A program made the position numbers and the translations under genes. A stretch of DNA of 64,000 bases from Opitutaceae bacterium BACL24 MAG-120322-bin51. GTDB lineage: Bacteria; Verrucomicrobiota; Verrucomicrobiia; Opitutales; Coraliomargaritaceae. Below, one piece after another: positions 31,393 to 42,269 of this stretch (position 1 is its first letter; the number at the start of each line of letters is the position of its first letter). The DNA lies in assembly GCA_905182465.1 (NCBI GenBank), contig CAJJBI010000005.1:186001-250000 (forward strand), read 5' to 3'. A model generated the notes under the pieces. It worked only from the letters and a program-made list of their open reading frames with translations, did no database searches and was not told where the DNA came from.

Positions 31393-31456
31393 ATTATTAG
31401 TCAAAAAATCAAAGCCCCGTGTTGCCAATGCGCCCTGCTTTGTCATTTCTAGCTTT

Positions 31457-31915
31457 ATGCCATACGAACACACTTCTACGCGCCGAATCGAGTTTTCCGA
31501 GACTGACATGGCGGGACTCGTCCACTTTTCTAATTTTTTTAAGTACATGGAGACGGCGGAGCGCGACTTTTTCGAGGCTGCAGGAGTGGACTTGATCCGC
31601 ACCGAGCCGGGCGAGCTAGTCGGCTGGCCACGGGCGCGGGCTGAGTGCAAATTCTCCGCTCCACTGAGATTCGGGGACACGATTGACATCCACCTAGCCG
31701 TTAAATCGGTCAAAGATCGAGCGATCGACTACCAGTTTCGTATTTTCCGCCGCAACAAGGATGGCAGCCGCACACAAGCGGGTAAAGGGCACATGACGAC
31801 GATCCTGGCCAAACTTGACGAGAGTGGCGAACTACAGTCTGCCGAACTGAGCGATGATCTGCGCAAGCGGATCAGCGAGGCACCTGCCGAGGTGCTCAAG
31901 CTACCAGTAGCCTAG
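31457..31915 (+). CDS. Acyl-CoA thioesterase, YbgC/FadM hotdog family
   Basis: 152 residues, cytoplasmic. The family motif with the active Asp is [20 protein letters not shown], and the hotdog core continues with [15 protein letters not shown]. YbgC-type enzymes hydrolyse short or medium acyl-CoA; specificity cannot be told. surE follows 61 nt later on the same strand. Confidence 0.9.
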   Translation: MPYEHTSTRRIEFSETDMAGLVHFSNFFKYMETAERDFFEAAGVDLIRTEPGELVGWPRARAECKFSAPLRFGDTIDIHLAVKSVKDRAIDYQFRIFRRNKDGSRTQAGKGHMTTILAKLDESGELQSAELSDDLRKRISEAPAEVLKLPVA

Positions 31916-31976
31916 TGAAAAGAAGATTTCATTTTCTAACTTTAAAGCATATCTAGCGTCATTTAGCGCGTAAACG

Positions 31977-32759
31977 ATGAAACCACACGCATTAGTCACC
32001 AACGACGACGGAATCGAATCCGCCTTTCTACACCGATTAGTGGAAGCGCTTCTGCCCCAATTTCGTGTTTCCGTCGCTGCGCCAGCCTTAGAGCAGAGCT
32101 GGACGGGTCGTAGTATGACACGGCATGGCGAGCTCGAAGCGATCCACAGCCCCTCGCATTTCCCTGATGGCGTCGAAGCTTGGTCGATCAGCGGCACGCC
32201 GACGGATTGTGTCAACATCGCCCTCGGCAATTTGCTTCCCGAAAAGCCAGATATCGTGCTTTCCGGTATCAATATTGGTTTTAACACCACCGAATCGCTC
32301 ATCCTTAGCTCTGGCACAGTGGCCGGCGCGATCGAGGGCGTGCTCTGGGATCTGCCGGCCATGGCCTTCAGTAAATGTGTGCCCAATCACCTTTTCGAGA
32401 AGATCCGCGATGCCAAGGGGCAAGCTGACGGTGATTTCAATGCTTCCCTCAAAGCAGCCGCTGCCCACGCCGCGCGGATGGCAGTCGAAACCCTAGCCTC
32501 GCCTGAAAAGCACCTTGGTGTTGTGGTCAATGTCAACTTCCCAGTCGAAACCGACGCTGACACGCCTATCATCGATACCTTCCCTGCCAAACTACAACTT
32601 GGCAGCTTATTTGCCGAGTCCAGCCCGGGCAAGTTCACCTTCCGTTACTCGGATGGCTTTGTCACTGATTCAGATCCGAATACCGACCGCGCAGTGCTTG
32701 AAAGCGGACGCATTAGTCGCAGCCTACTGGATTTCTCGCGTATTGGAAAACGCGACTAA
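31977..32759 (+). CDS. surE: 5'/3'-nucleotidase SurE
   Basis: Metal-dependent nucleoside monophosphatase, 260 residues. Metal ligands lie in TNDDGIES (Asp10, Asp11), the conserved active-site elements are [19 protein letters not shown] and [11 protein letters not shown]. The usual family length is about 250-260. It is a single gene or co-transcribed with the thioesterase upstream. Confidence 0.95.
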   Translation: MKPHALVTNDDGIESAFLHRLVEALLPQFRVSVAAPALEQSWTGRSMTRHGELEAIHSPSHFPDGVEAWSISGTPTDCVNIALGNLLPEKPDIVLSGINIGFNTTESLILSSGTVAGAIEGVLWDLPAMAFSKCVPNHLFEKIRDAKGQADGDFNASLKAAAAHAARMAVETLASPEKHLGVVVNVNFPVETDADTPIIDTFPAKLQLGSLFAESSPGKFTFRYSDGFVTDSDPNTDRAVLESGRISRSLLDFSRIGKRD

Positions 32760-32878
32760 TTTGCAGTGGCTTCAGGATTAAAGCCTCAGCGGTATATGCG
32801 AAGGGTTCACATAGCCGAAACGCAAAAGCGCCACGATTAATTCTTGCCTGTTGTGACTGCGAAAAATAGGCAGTTAGT

Positions 32879-34412
32879 ATGACTATATTCTCCACGCAGA
32901 GATACACCCGATTTTTTCGATCTACAACCGCACTTTTCTGCGGTCTCGCGATCTCTAGCTTACTGGGTCTAAGCGCCCACGCACAGAGTAAGGACGAACT
33001 TTTCCGAGGCACCTGGCAGATCGATACGCCAGAAAAGGGCACGCTCATTATGATCGTGAAGAGCCAGAGCCAAGCCTCCTACTTTTGGGGCGATAATACC
33101 GACCGCACCGTCTATGCGGGCACTTGGGCGAGTGAAGGCGAGACAGCCACTCTTACTTGGGCAGACGGCAGTCAGCACCGAATTGAGGGCGACAGCCTTG
33201 GCTTTGCCATCACCCATATCGACGCGGCGGCAGAGAGGCCTACACGACCAAAGCACAACAAGTGCCCGCCGAAATACTAGGTCAGTGGGCGAAGCCCCCC
33301 ACTAAAGCAAGCGAGATCGCCTCCGACCGTGATCGAGCCAAAGGCTTTATCGGTATCTGGAAAATCGGCGAAGACGAAACGAACGCAAAATATATATTCG
33401 TCGAGTCCGACCGCTCCGCAGCGACGAACGCTGGTGGCGAAGACGGCCTCCGCGGATCTTGGGCCAAACAAGGTAGCGAGCTTCACATTACTTGGGACAG
33501 CGGACACTATTCGATTCTCCGCCCGAACAAGCGCGAATTTATTTACAAGATGGTGGAGCCAGGTCTCATCATCGAAGATGACGACACAGTGATGCGACCC
33601 GCCGCTCGTATTATAGAGGATCGAGTGCCCCTTACATGGGCGACCAAATACCGGACAGAACGCGAGATCTATACAGGCGGCATCGCCTTTTCTAGTCGTA
33701 AGAATGCCCGGGCTTTTTACCGTGGAGATTGGATCGTAAACTCTCCGAAAATCGTTTTGAACGCATCGCGCTCTCTCGCTTCGGCGGACTCAGCACCACA
33801 CTCGACAGTGGTCTCGAAGGCGACTGGCGGTTGCAGGGGCAAGACCTCTTTATGCGATGGGACGATGGGATGCGTAAAATCCTCAGCCCCATCGGGCGCG
33901 GCTTCGTGATCTACGAGTATCCCGCCGGCCGCCCACTCGACGGCGTGCCCACTCGCACCCGTGCTGCCGCGCCTGCAGACAGCGCAAAGCTAGCCGAACA
34001 CTTAAAAGGCCGCGAACAAGTCGCCCTACAAATTGTTAAGCTCGCAGAAGCCGCTGGCATCGACCCCGCTCAGCAAGAAACCGCAGGCTGGGGGCGCACC
34101 TTCGCTCGCTGGGCATGGCCTTTTGGTGAAGATGAAGCCGCCTGCATCGGCCGATGCCATGTTCAAACAAGAATTTGAAGAAGCCAGCGAGACAGACCCA
34201 TGGTGGTGGCCTTTCTGGAGCGAAAAAGGCTCCGCAGAGCAAGTTAACGGAACCGAAACCGAGACAGACGCCTTAAAGTTGCCAGAACCAGATAAGGCCG
34301 CTGAAGAAATCACCATTGAAACGCCTGTTGAAAATATTAAAGGTCTTCAGTGTCCGAAGAAACCAGCGAAAAAAATAGCCGCTCCGTTCGCGATTGGGTC
34401 TGGCCTTTCTAA
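32879..34412 (+). CDS. Secreted protein with three lipocalin-like repeats (frameshifted)
   Basis: Not recognised. A signal peptide ([20 protein letters not shown]) is followed by three related segments of about 70 residues. They begin [22 protein letters not shown] and FYRGDW, and each contains a second GxW and a L-x-W-D-G-like turn ([38 protein letters not shown]). The C-terminal part is polar with three Trp-rich motifs: RWAWPF, WWWPFW and DWVWPF at the very end. The frame shifts at about 33232, 33738, 34130 and 34345; the last correction gives the stop at 34410-34412. Four shifts in 1.5 kb mean errors or decay. Envelope or extracellular location expected. Confidence 0.6.
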
Positions 34413-34465
34413 AGTACAACTATTCTACAGAAGTTCTTAATTTTAATTCACGCATCCTTCATACC

Positions 34466-35749
34466 ATGACCACCGTCACATCCAGTCCCGCCCTCAACGC
34501 TAGCACGGTCTCTGAGATCGACCCTGAGATCGCTGCCGCCATCGCCGCCGAGCGCCAGCGCCAAGAGAACCACGTCGAGCTCATCGCTTCCGAAAACTTT
34601 ACCTATCCAGCCGTAATGGAAGCTCAGGGAAGCGTGCTCACGAATAAGTATGCCGAAGGCTACCCACGCAAACGCTGGTATGGCGGATGCGAGCATGTTG
34701 ATGTGGTCGAAGACCTGGCCATCGCCCGCGCGAAAGAGCTCTTCGGCGCGGATCATGCGAACGTGCAGCCACACTCTGGCTCGCAGGCCAATTTCGCAGT
34801 TTACACTTCCGTGCTTCAGCCCGGCGATAAAGTGCTCGGTATGAACCTTGCCCACGGCGGTCACCTCACCCACGGCAACCCAGTCAATTTTTCGGGTAAG
34901 CTCTACAAATTCGTTCAATACGGCGTCCGCGAAGACACCGGCCTAATCGATTACGACGAGTTGGCTGCTGTCGCCGAGAAAGAAAGCCAAAGATGATCAC
35001 CGTAGGCGCATCCGCCTACTCGCGCATCATAGACTTCGAACGCATGGGCGAGATTGCCCGCTCCGTCGGCGCCTATCTTTTCGCCGACATCGCCCACATC
35101 TCAGGGCTCGTCGCTGGCGGAATGCACCCCTCCCCCGTGCCCCACGCCGACTTTGTCACGACGACCACGCACAAGACACTTCGTGGTCCACGCGGCGGTC
35201 TGATACTTTGTAAAGCAGAGCATGCCAAAGCAATCGACTCAGCCATGTTCCCTGGCGGTCAAGGTGGCCCACTCATGCATGTCATCGCAGCCAAGGCCAT
35301 TTGCTTTAGCGAGTGCCTCAAGCCCAGCTTCAAGAGCTTACGCAGCCCAAGTTGTGGCCAACTCACAAGCCCTCGCTGCAGCCATGATGGAGCGCGGCTA
35401 TAATTTGATTTCTGGCGGCTCAGATAACCATCTATTTCTTGTGGATCTACGCGCCAACTTACCCGAACTCACCGCGAAGGTCGCCCAAGAGACACTCGAT
35501 CTGGCTCACATTACTTGTAATAAAAACACAGTCCCCTTCGAGACACGTTCTCCCTTCAAAGCATCGGGTATACGCCTCGGCACACCCGCCGTGACTAGCC
35601 GAGGCTTCGTCGAGGAGGATATGGTGATCATCGCCGACTGTATCGATCTTGTGCTTAAAGCAATCGATACCGACGACCTAGACGGCACGCTTGAAACAGT
35701 CAAAGGACGCATCGCTGAACTAGTGTCGAAGTATCCGCTGCCTTACTAG
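34466..35749 (+). CDS. glyA: Serine hydroxymethyltransferase (two frameshifts)
   Basis: PLP enzyme that interconverts serine and glycine and feeds one-carbon units to tetrahydrofolate. Landmarks are [38 protein letters not shown], the PLP lysine in [14 protein letters not shown], and [16 protein letters not shown]. Two single-base shifts interrupt it: near 34991 one A seems lost (repair gives [15 protein letters not shown]) and near 35334 one A seems extra (repair gives [15 protein letters not shown]). Repaired length is about 427 residues, normal for the family. A working gene with consensus errors is most likely. Confidence 0.93.
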
Positions 35750-35790
35750 ATTTAGAACAGAAGGCTCTGGCTCCTGGCTGTCCGCAGACT

Positions 35791-35819
35791 GAAGTTAGTC
35801 GCGCAGGAGCGCGACCTTC
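35791..35819. repeat. Hairpin in the glyA-phoH spacer, possible dispersed palindrome
   Basis: GAAG-tta-GTCGCGC-AGGA-GCGCGAC-CTTC pairs into a stem of 11 bp. There is no T-run. A related core, GCGCAGGAACGC, occurs in another spacer at about 60905. It may act as a terminator between the convergent genes or be a REP-like element. Confidence 0.45.
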
Positions 35820-35824
35820 CATTT

Positions 35825-37369
35825 CTACAACAAGTCCGCTGCCAAATCAGCGAGCTCGGAACGCACCCCTGTCGTCAGCTCCAAGTGCGCGGTGATATCC
35901 GTACCTTTGAGCCTCTGCGCAGTATGCACCAGTCCGTTGGACCAGGCATCAAGAAACATGCTGTCCACCTGATAGGGGTCTCCGAGTAGGATCACCTTCG
36001 AACCTTCAGCCATCCGACTGACAACCGTCTTCGCTTCGTGCGGGGTCAAGTTCTGCGCTTCATCAATAATGAAAATTGTGTTCGAAAGCGATCGCCCGCG
36101 AATGAAGGTCATCGCTTCGACCTCTACCATTCCGTAGTCGAAGAGAAACTGGAAAGGCTTGCGTGGCTTACTTTCGTCCTCGTCTTCGTCACCTTGGTTC
36201 GGCTGCTTGGCTAGCTTAGCCATCGCCTTCTTGCGCTTGCGCGTCGAAGTGATACGGCTCACCGAATCATCCTCATGCACATCTGGTTGCTTGACCACTT
36301 TGCGGTTACTAAAGAGCACTTCAAGGTTATCAAAAAATGGGGCAATATAGGGCGCCATTTTTTCATCTAAGGTGCCAGGCAGCGCGCCGGTGTCTTTGCC
36401 GATATGCACCAGTGGACGTGTAATGAATACACGCTCGTATAAGTTATCCTCACCAATCGCTTGGAAGAGCGCCATAGCGATGGAAACGAGTGTTTTACCT
36501 GTACCCGCTTTTCCACTACAAGTGACCAACTTAATATCTTCATCCAAGAGTGCATCCATGAGCATACGTTGCTCTGAATTGAGGGGATGAATACGAATGC
36601 CTTTCGGTATTTTCACACCCACATCTGAACCAAGAATCAAACTGTCAACCTGTCCATCACCACGATAACGAGCAGGCTCGCTAATCTCTCCGTTACTGAG
36701 AAAGATGTATTCGTTGATAAATAGATGGTTCGTTTGTTCGGGAAGAAGGTCCACGCCGTGCTCCTCGAGGAAGCGTTCATAATCTTCGTCGCTGACCTCG
36801 ATCGTCTTACAACCGCCACCGAGTTTGGCAGAGGTCACTTTATCGTTCATGTAGTCCTCTACTTCGAGACCTAGCGCGATACCCTTAAGTGCCATATTGG
36901 CGTCCTTCGTTACCAGAATCACTCGACTGTCAGGACAGACCTCCTTTAGGAAAAAAACCGAGGCCAAAATACGGCTGTCCATTTTCTCCATGTTGACGAG
37001 CGTCGCCTTCAAACGATTCAAACCCTGATTATCCGAATCGCCGCTCACCATGTAGTCGTTGATCACAACGACGAGGCGGCCGCCATTGGGTAAGTCGCGG
37101 CTTAGTGCAGAGCTTCCTTTACCATTTAGCTCGGGCGGGGATTCCAAGCCCTCATCGAAGAGTGCCCGGAGGTCTCGGTGTATCTTTCGTGCTGAAAAGC
37201 CCAACTCACCGGGAGCAGACTTCTTGCCATCGAGCTCTTCGAGGACTTCGACGGGTATCGCGATCGTGTTTTCCTCGAACTTGTGCAGGCACTGCGGATC
37301 GTGCAGGAGAACATTGGTATCTAGGACAAAAATCTTAGTCTTCGACGCAGGCGTTGTTTCGTTCGGCAA
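35825..37369 (-). CDS. PIN domain-PhoH family ATPase (PhoH2-like)
   Basis: 514 residues, cytoplasmic. The N-terminal PIN nuclease domain ([38 protein letters not shown] near residues 12-175 with acidic residues conserved) is joined to a PhoH helicase-like ATPase with Walker [13 protein letters not shown] and Walker [17 protein letters not shown]-PhoH fusions have been reported as RNA helicase/RNases. A charged insert at about 385-400 ([20 protein letters not shown]) is unusual. Single gene, transcribed away from rnc. Confidence 0.93.
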   Translation of the reverse strand: MPNETTPASKTKIFVLDTNVLLHDPQCLHKFEENTIAIPVEVLEELDGKKSAPGELGFSARKIHRDLRALFDEGLESPPELNGKGSSALSRDLPNGGRLVVVINDYMVSGDSDNQGLNRLKATLVNMEKMDSRILASVFFLKEVCPDSRVILVTKDANMALKGIALGLEVEDYMNDKVTSAKLGGGCKTIEVSDEDYERFLEEHGVDLLPEQTNHLFINEYIFLSNGEISEPARYRGDGQVDSLILGSDVGVKIPKGIRIHPLNSEQRMLMDALLDEDIKLVTCSGKAGTGKTLVSIAMALFQAIGEDNLYERVFITRPLVHIGKDTGALPGTLDEKMAPYIAPFFDNLEVLFSNRKVVKQPDVHEDDSVSRITSTRKRKKAMAKLAKQPNQGDEDEDESKPRKPFQFLFDYGMVEVEAMTFIRGRSLSNTIFIIDEAQNLTPHEAKTVVSRMAEGSKVILLGDPYQVDSMFLDAWSNGLVHTAQRLKGTDITAHLELTTGVRSELADLAADLL

Positions 37370-37504
37370 GGTATGTAAAATAAATGAGGGCGAAATACGA
37401 TTCTGGCATTTGCAGCCAGCCTAAAATGAGCTACTACAAGCCATAATCGCACCCTCTACCTTTGGGCAAGCCGTAAACCCAATTAGCTCAACTTTTCCAC
37501 TAAA

Positions 37505-38167
37505 ATGCCCAACGAACCTATTACTCAACACGATTTTCAGGATGAATCCCTGCTCAAACTCGCCCTCACTCACTCTAGTTGCGATCGGGTTGGTGGCGAC
37601 AACCAACGCCTCGAATTCCTAGGCGACGCTGTGCTCGACCTCATTATCGCAGAAACTCTGTATGCAAAATTCCCCGAGGCCGATGAAGGCGCGCTCGACC
37701 GCTGCCGTGCCAGTATCGTTAATGGCGAATCCCTCGCTCGCGCCGCGACCGCTAAAGGTCTCGGTAAATATCTCGAAGTCGGCGACGCCCATCGCCAGCA
37801 CCACCCCGAGCCGAGTAAGGCGATGCTCGAAGATGCCCTTGAAGCCCTCATCGGTGCCGTCTACCTAGATGGCGGTATCAAGGCCGCGCGCGAGACCATC
37901 TTGCATCTATTCGACAACCAAATTGAAGCCATCGCGCTAGCTACCGGCAATCAAAACCCGAAAGGTAAGCTCCAAGAGTGGTCGCAAAAACACCACAAAG
38001 GCGAAGTTCCTACCTACGCAGAACTCTCAGCTGAGGGTGCCGACCACGAGCGCAGCTACACCGCCACGGTGTCTTTAGGTGGCAAGGAGCTAGGCCGTGG
38101 CATAGGCAGTTCGAAAAAAACCGCCGAAGCCAAGGCAGCGAAGGCCGCGCTGGAAAATCTCGCGTAA
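37505..38167 (+). CDS. rnc: Ribonuclease III
   Basis: Double-strand-specific endoribonuclease for rRNA and mRNA processing, 220 residues. The catalytic signature is RLEFLGDAVLDLIIAE, the second acidic cluster MLEDALEALIGAVYLD, and the C-terminal dsRNA-binding domain covers residues 150-218 (PKGKLQEWSQ, GIGSSKKTAEAKAAKAAL). mfd follows 40 nt downstream on the same strand. Confidence 0.97.
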   Translation: MPNEPITQHDFQDESLLKLALTHSSCDRVGGDNQRLEFLGDAVLDLIIAETLYAKFPEADEGALDRCRASIVNGESLARAATAKGLGKYLEVGDAHRQHHPEPSKAMLEDALEALIGAVYLDGGIKAARETILHLFDNQIEAIALATGNQNPKGKLQEWSQKHHKGEVPTYAELSAEGADHERSYTATVSLGGKELGRGIGSSKKTAEAKAAKAALENLA

Positions 38168-38207
38168 CGTAGCGTGAGCTTGCTCGCACGCCACGAATGA
38201 AATACCT

Positions 38208-41200
38208 GTGCCCAAAAAACAAAAACCTTCGCCCAGCAAACACACGCTCTACCACGGCGTATGCACGGAGGCACGTGCCCCACTGCTCTACTCCCTAGCG
38301 CAAGGCAACGACGCAGAAATCACCGTCGCCCTCGTCGCCGATCCGCGGCGCGCGCAAGAGCTCGCCGCCGAACTCGACACCTACACTCTCTGGGCTAGAG
38401 CCAAAACGCCCCTTCAAGTCCTTTACTTTCCCGAAGACCCTCCGCCCGACATCGACGCACAGCGCCGCGCCGACCGTATCTGCGACCGTCTCACTTTGCT
38501 CAGTGCACTCCTCACCAGTCCAGCGGGGAAACGACTGCTCATCGCCACTCCCGAAGCCCTACTGGGTGCCTGCCCTGACAAAGTGGCCTTTGCACAGCAA
38601 CGCCTCACCCTTAGAGTTGGTCAGTCATATCCCTTTTCCGAATTGATCGCCACACTCACAAGCGATCTCGATTACGACTCCGAAGCCATCTGCGAACAGC
38701 CTGGACAGATCGCAACCCGTGGTGGCCTGATCGACCTCTACCCCTACGATGCGCACGAGCCCTATCGCATCGATTTCTTTGGTGATGAGATCGAGAGTAT
38801 CCGGCGCTTCGACCCCACTACCCAGCGCACGCATGAAGAAGTCGACGAAATTCAGATAGCCGCTGCCGAGAGTGCTGACTCCATTCACTCGACCGAAGGC
38901 GCCCTGCTAGGCTACCTGCCCGAGAGTAATCTACAATGGATACTCGACGATCCCGCCACACTCGTACGCGAGCATCCCTACAGGTTTGAAAATATCAAAA
39001 CGACTAGCGGTAGCCTACGCTCTTTTTATCAAGCGGTCGCTCATCGTGAGAATATTGACACACTCACTTCTCTTTGCGAACTGGATACAGATCCCGAACT
39101 CTTCCGTAAGGCCGAGCGTATTGAGATTCAGTCCGAGCCGACAGCTAACTACCGTTTCCACACCAACCATACACAGATCGGATACGACCGATTTGAGTCG
39201 GAGCAGAGTGCTCGTTTCAAATTTGAACAACAGCTAGCCGATTGGACAAAAGAAGGACTCGAAATTACTTTCGCCGCCGCAGGCGAGAGCGAGCAAAAGC
39301 GCATCAAAGAACTACTTGCCGACAATCCACTGACCGCGGGGATCAAATCTAATTTTATCGAAGGTACGGTATCGGGGGGATTCATTCTTCGCGTTAGCCC
39401 AAAAATTCCACTCGCCACTCTCCCTCTTCACTCGAATGCAAAGCAGGGTTTTGTTTTAATCGCTGACACCGAATACTTCGGTAGTCGAAACCGCAAGGTC
39501 AGCCGTCGGGGGGAACGCGCCCGCGTTACCCTCTCACAAGTCGACCAGCTACTCGACTTCACTGAGCTCGTGGACGGCGATCCACTTGTCCATCTGCAGC
39601 ACGGCGTCTGTCTCTTTCGCGGCCTCACGCAACTAGAAATTCAAGGTGGTAGCAAAGAGGTCATCTCTGTCGAGTTCGCCGATCAGATGACGATCCACGT
39701 CCCGCTACAAGAGTCGCATTTACTCACTCGCTATGTCGGCCTGACTAAGTCGCAGCCCAAGCTAGGCAAGGTCGGCGGCGCGGCTTGGGATAAAACCCGT
39801 GCCGCCGCCGAACGCGCCACCCTCGACTACGCAGCCGAGATGCTCCAGCTCCACGCCCGCCGCGCCCAATCCGGCGGCTTCGCCTTTCCGCCCGATCACG
39901 CTTGGCAGAAAGACTTCGAGTCCGCCTTCCCCTTCAAAGAAACACCGGACCAGCTGAGCGCAATCGAAGCCTGCAAGCAAGATATGGAGAGCACGCAAGC
40001 GATGGATCGTTTAATCTGTGGCGACGTCGGCTTCGGCAAGACCGAGGTCGCCATCCGCGCCGCACTCAAGGCCGTGCTCGCAGGTAAACAGGTGGCGATC
40101 CTTGTGCCCACCACCGTGCTCTGCCAGCAGCACTTCAACACCTTCCGTGAGCGCATGGCACAGTATCCGATCATCATCGACATGGTTAGCCGCTTCCGCA
40201 GCGCCGCAAAAAATAAAGAGTGTATTGCGCAACTCGCAGCCGGCAAGATCGACATTGTAATCGGCACTCACCGTCTACTCAGCAAAGACGTCCACTTTCA
40301 AGACCTCGGCCTACTCGTAGTCGACGAAGAGCAACGCTTTGGTGTGAAGCAAAAGGACCGCATCAAGCAACTGCGCACCGATGTCGACATCCTCACCCTC
40401 AGCGCGACACCGATCCCTCGCACCCTGTATCTCGCCATGGCGGGTGCACGTGCCATGAGCGTGATTGAGACGCCACCCGTCGATCGCCGTCCGATCGAGA
40501 CCATCGTCAAAAGCTACGATGAAAATTTGATCAAAAGCGCCATCCAAGCCGAGACGGACCGAGGAGGCCAAGTCTTCTACCTACACAATCGCGTCGATAG
40601 TATCCAAGGCGTTGCCACCAAGATCGAGGCGATGCACCCAAGGCTCAAAGTCGCAATCGGCCACGGGCAGATGACGGAGGGTGCACTCGAAAAAGTCATG
40701 ACGAAATTCGTCGCGGGTCAATTCGATGTGCTAGTCTGCACCACCATTATCGAATCTGGTATCGACATCCCGAATTGTAATACTCTGATCATTGAAGGCG
40801 CCGACCGCTTCGGCCTCGCTCAGCTCTATCAGATCCGTGGGCGAGTCGGGCGCTTCAAACGCCAAGCCTACGCCTACCTACTGCTCCATCGCCACGCTGC
40901 ACTCGTTGACCAAGCACAAAAACGATTGAACGCACTCAAGCAACACAACCAACTGGGAGCCGGTTTCCGCATAGCGATGCGCGACCTCGAGTTGCGCGGC
41001 GCAGGCAATCTACTCGGCTCGCAACAAAGCGGTCACATCGCAGGGATTGGCTTTGAGCTGTATTGCCAATTGCTTAAACAAAGCGTCGCCCGACTGAAGG
41101 GTGAACCTGGCGCCGACCGTATTCGTGCCGAAGTTAAGCTCGACTTCATCACTACCGGTGAGGGCGGACGTCGCGCCCGTAGCACGAGCGGCACCTTCAG

Positions 41201-41624
41201 CTTTGCCGCGATTAAGGATGCCGAATACGGCAACCAAAAAGGCGAGCTGATCGAGGCCGCTCTCCCCGCTGAGTATATCGCCGAACCGCGTCTGCGGATC
41301 GACTTCTACCGTCGCCTGGCACTCGCCGAAAAAAATGCTGAAGTTGAGGAGATAGCCGAAGAATTAGTCGACCGCTTCGGTGCATTGCCCCTCGCTACTG
41401 AAGCCCTCATCAATGTCAGCCAAGTCCGCGTGCTCGCCGAGCTAGCAGGAGTCCGCCGCGTCGAAACCGAGGGCGACCGCTTGATCTGCCGACTTGCCCA
41501 GCCGGTCAAGAACGGCGAATTCCTGAAATCTGGCACTCGCTTCCCTAGGCTGAAAGCCAAAGACCCCATCAAACGCCTCGCCGAAATTCAGAGCTTTTTA
41601 AAACGCCATCGAGTGCTCAACTAG
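38208..41624 (+). CDS. mfd: Transcription-repair coupling factor Mfd
   Basis: Translocase that removes stalled RNA polymerase and recruits UvrA, 1138 residues (E. coli 1148) and intact. The UvrB-like N terminus is at residues 1-330 ([20 protein letters not shown]), the RNA polymerase-interacting domain near 450-515 ([14 protein letters not shown]), the ATPase motor at 590-950 with Walker [33 protein letters not shown] and [16 protein letters not shown], and the TRCF C-terminal domain at the end. A GTG start at 38208 fits the alignment. The length of undisturbed frame contrasts with the frameshifts elsewhere. Confidence 0.98.
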   Translation: MPKKQKPSPSKHTLYHGVCTEARAPLLYSLAQGNDAEITVALVADPRRAQELAAELDTYTLWARAKTPLQVLYFPEDPPPDIDAQRRADRICDRLTLLSALLTSPAGKRLLIATPEALLGACPDKVAFAQQRLTLRVGQSYPFSELIATLTSDLDYDSEAICEQPGQIATRGGLIDLYPYDAHEPYRIDFFGDEIESIRRFDPTTQRTHEEVDEIQIAAAESADSIHSTEGALLGYLPESNLQWILDDPATLVREHPYRFENIKTTSGSLRSFYQAVAHRENIDTLTSLCELDTDPELFRKAERIEIQSEPTANYRFHTNHTQIGYDRFESEQSARFKFEQQLADWTKEGLEITFAAAGESEQKRIKELLADNPLTAGIKSNFIEGTVSGGFILRVSPKIPLATLPLHSNAKQGFVLIADTEYFGSRNRKVSRRGERARVTLSQVDQLLDFTELVDGDPLVHLQHGVCLFRGLTQLEIQGGSKEVISVEFADQMTIHVPLQESHLLTRYVGLTKSQPKLGKVGGAAWDKTRAAAERATLDYAAEMLQLHARRAQSGGFAFPPDHAWQKDFESAFPFKETPDQLSAIEACKQDMESTQAMDRLICGDVGFGKTEVAIRAALKAVLAGKQVAILVPTTVLCQQHFNTFRERMAQYPIIIDMVSRFRSAAKNKECIAQLAAGKIDIVIGTHRLLSKDVHFQDLGLLVVDEEQRFGVKQKDRIKQLRTDVDILTLSATPIPRTLYLAMAGARAMSVIETPPVDRRPIETIVKSYDENLIKSAIQAETDRGGQVFYLHNRVDSIQGVATKIEAMHPRLKVAIGHGQMTEGALEKVMTKFVAGQFDVLVCTTIIESGIDIPNCNTLIIEGADRFGLAQLYQIRGRVGRFKRQAYAYLLLHRHAALVDQAQKRLNALKQHNQLGAGFRIAMRDLELRGAGNLLGSQQSGHIAGIGFELYCQLLKQSVARLKGEPGADRIRAEVKLDFITTGEGGRRARSTSGTFSFAAIKDAEYGNQKGELIEAALPAEYIAEPRLRIDFYRRLALAEKNAEVEEIAEELVDRFGALPLATEALINVSQVRVLAELAGVRRVETEGDRLICRLAQPVKNGEFLKSGTRFPRLKAKDPIKRLAEIQSFLKRHRVLN

Positions 41625-41740
41625 CAGCGCAATAGGGGCTTTATAAAAAGTGGAAGCGTGGCTCTACTCACATTTTTTATGGCTGCTTTAATACAAGCAG
41701 GTATTTTTCTACCTAGAAAATCCTGAATGAATTTAGGATA

Positions 41741-41773
41741 AAAAAAGCCCCGCAGCTTTTAAGCTGTGGGGCT
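41741..41773 (-). terminator. Terminator of the str cluster after rpsJ
   Basis: GCCCCGCAGCTT / AAGCTGTGGGGC stem with one G-T pair and a tiny loop, preceded by six A, i.e. a T-run on the minus strand. It ends the rpsL-rpsG-fusA-rpsJ transcript and lies opposite the end of mfd. Confidence 0.85.
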
Positions 41774-41844
41774 TGAGAAATAATCTAACTGTACGACTTT
41801 CAGCACTTTCCGACCCTAAGGATCGAGGCTACGAATCGATGAGT

Positions 41845-42153
41845 CTAGACGTTAATCGAGATGTCGATACCAGCGGGTAGATTGAGCTTCTTGAGTTCGT
41901 CGACTGTCGCAGCAGTGGGCTCGACGATGTCAATGAGGCGTTTGTGCGTGCGAACCTCGAACTGATCCATTGACTTTTTGTTAACGTGGACGGAACGATT
42001 CACGGTGAACTTCTCGATCTTCGTCGGAAGCGGGACGGGCCCAGTAACGCGAGCGCCGGAGCGTTTTGCTGTCTCGACAATGTCCGCTGCGGACTGGTCG
42101 ATAACGCGATAATCAAAGCCTTTTAGGCGGATACGGATACGTGGTGTGCTCAT
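41845..42153 (-). CDS. rpsJ: 30S ribosomal protein S10
   Basis: 102 residues, family length. Motifs: [35 protein letters not shown] and [12 protein letters not shown]. It follows fusA and is followed by a terminator, so it is not the head of an S10 operon as in E. coli. Confidence 0.98.
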   Translation of the reverse strand: MSTPRIRIRLKGFDYRVIDQSAADIVETAKRSGARVTGPVPLPTKIEKFTVNRSVHVNKKSMDQFEVRTHKRLIDIVEPTAATVDELKKLNLPAGIDISINV

Positions 42154-42269
42154 AGTTTATGTGTTTGGTTGATTGTTGTTGGTTGAAAGTTGTTGGTTGG
42201 TCGATGCGAAAGGGAGAGAACAATTAAGTTTAAGAGTTTATTTTATAAGCTCTGTCTTATGTGCTCTTA

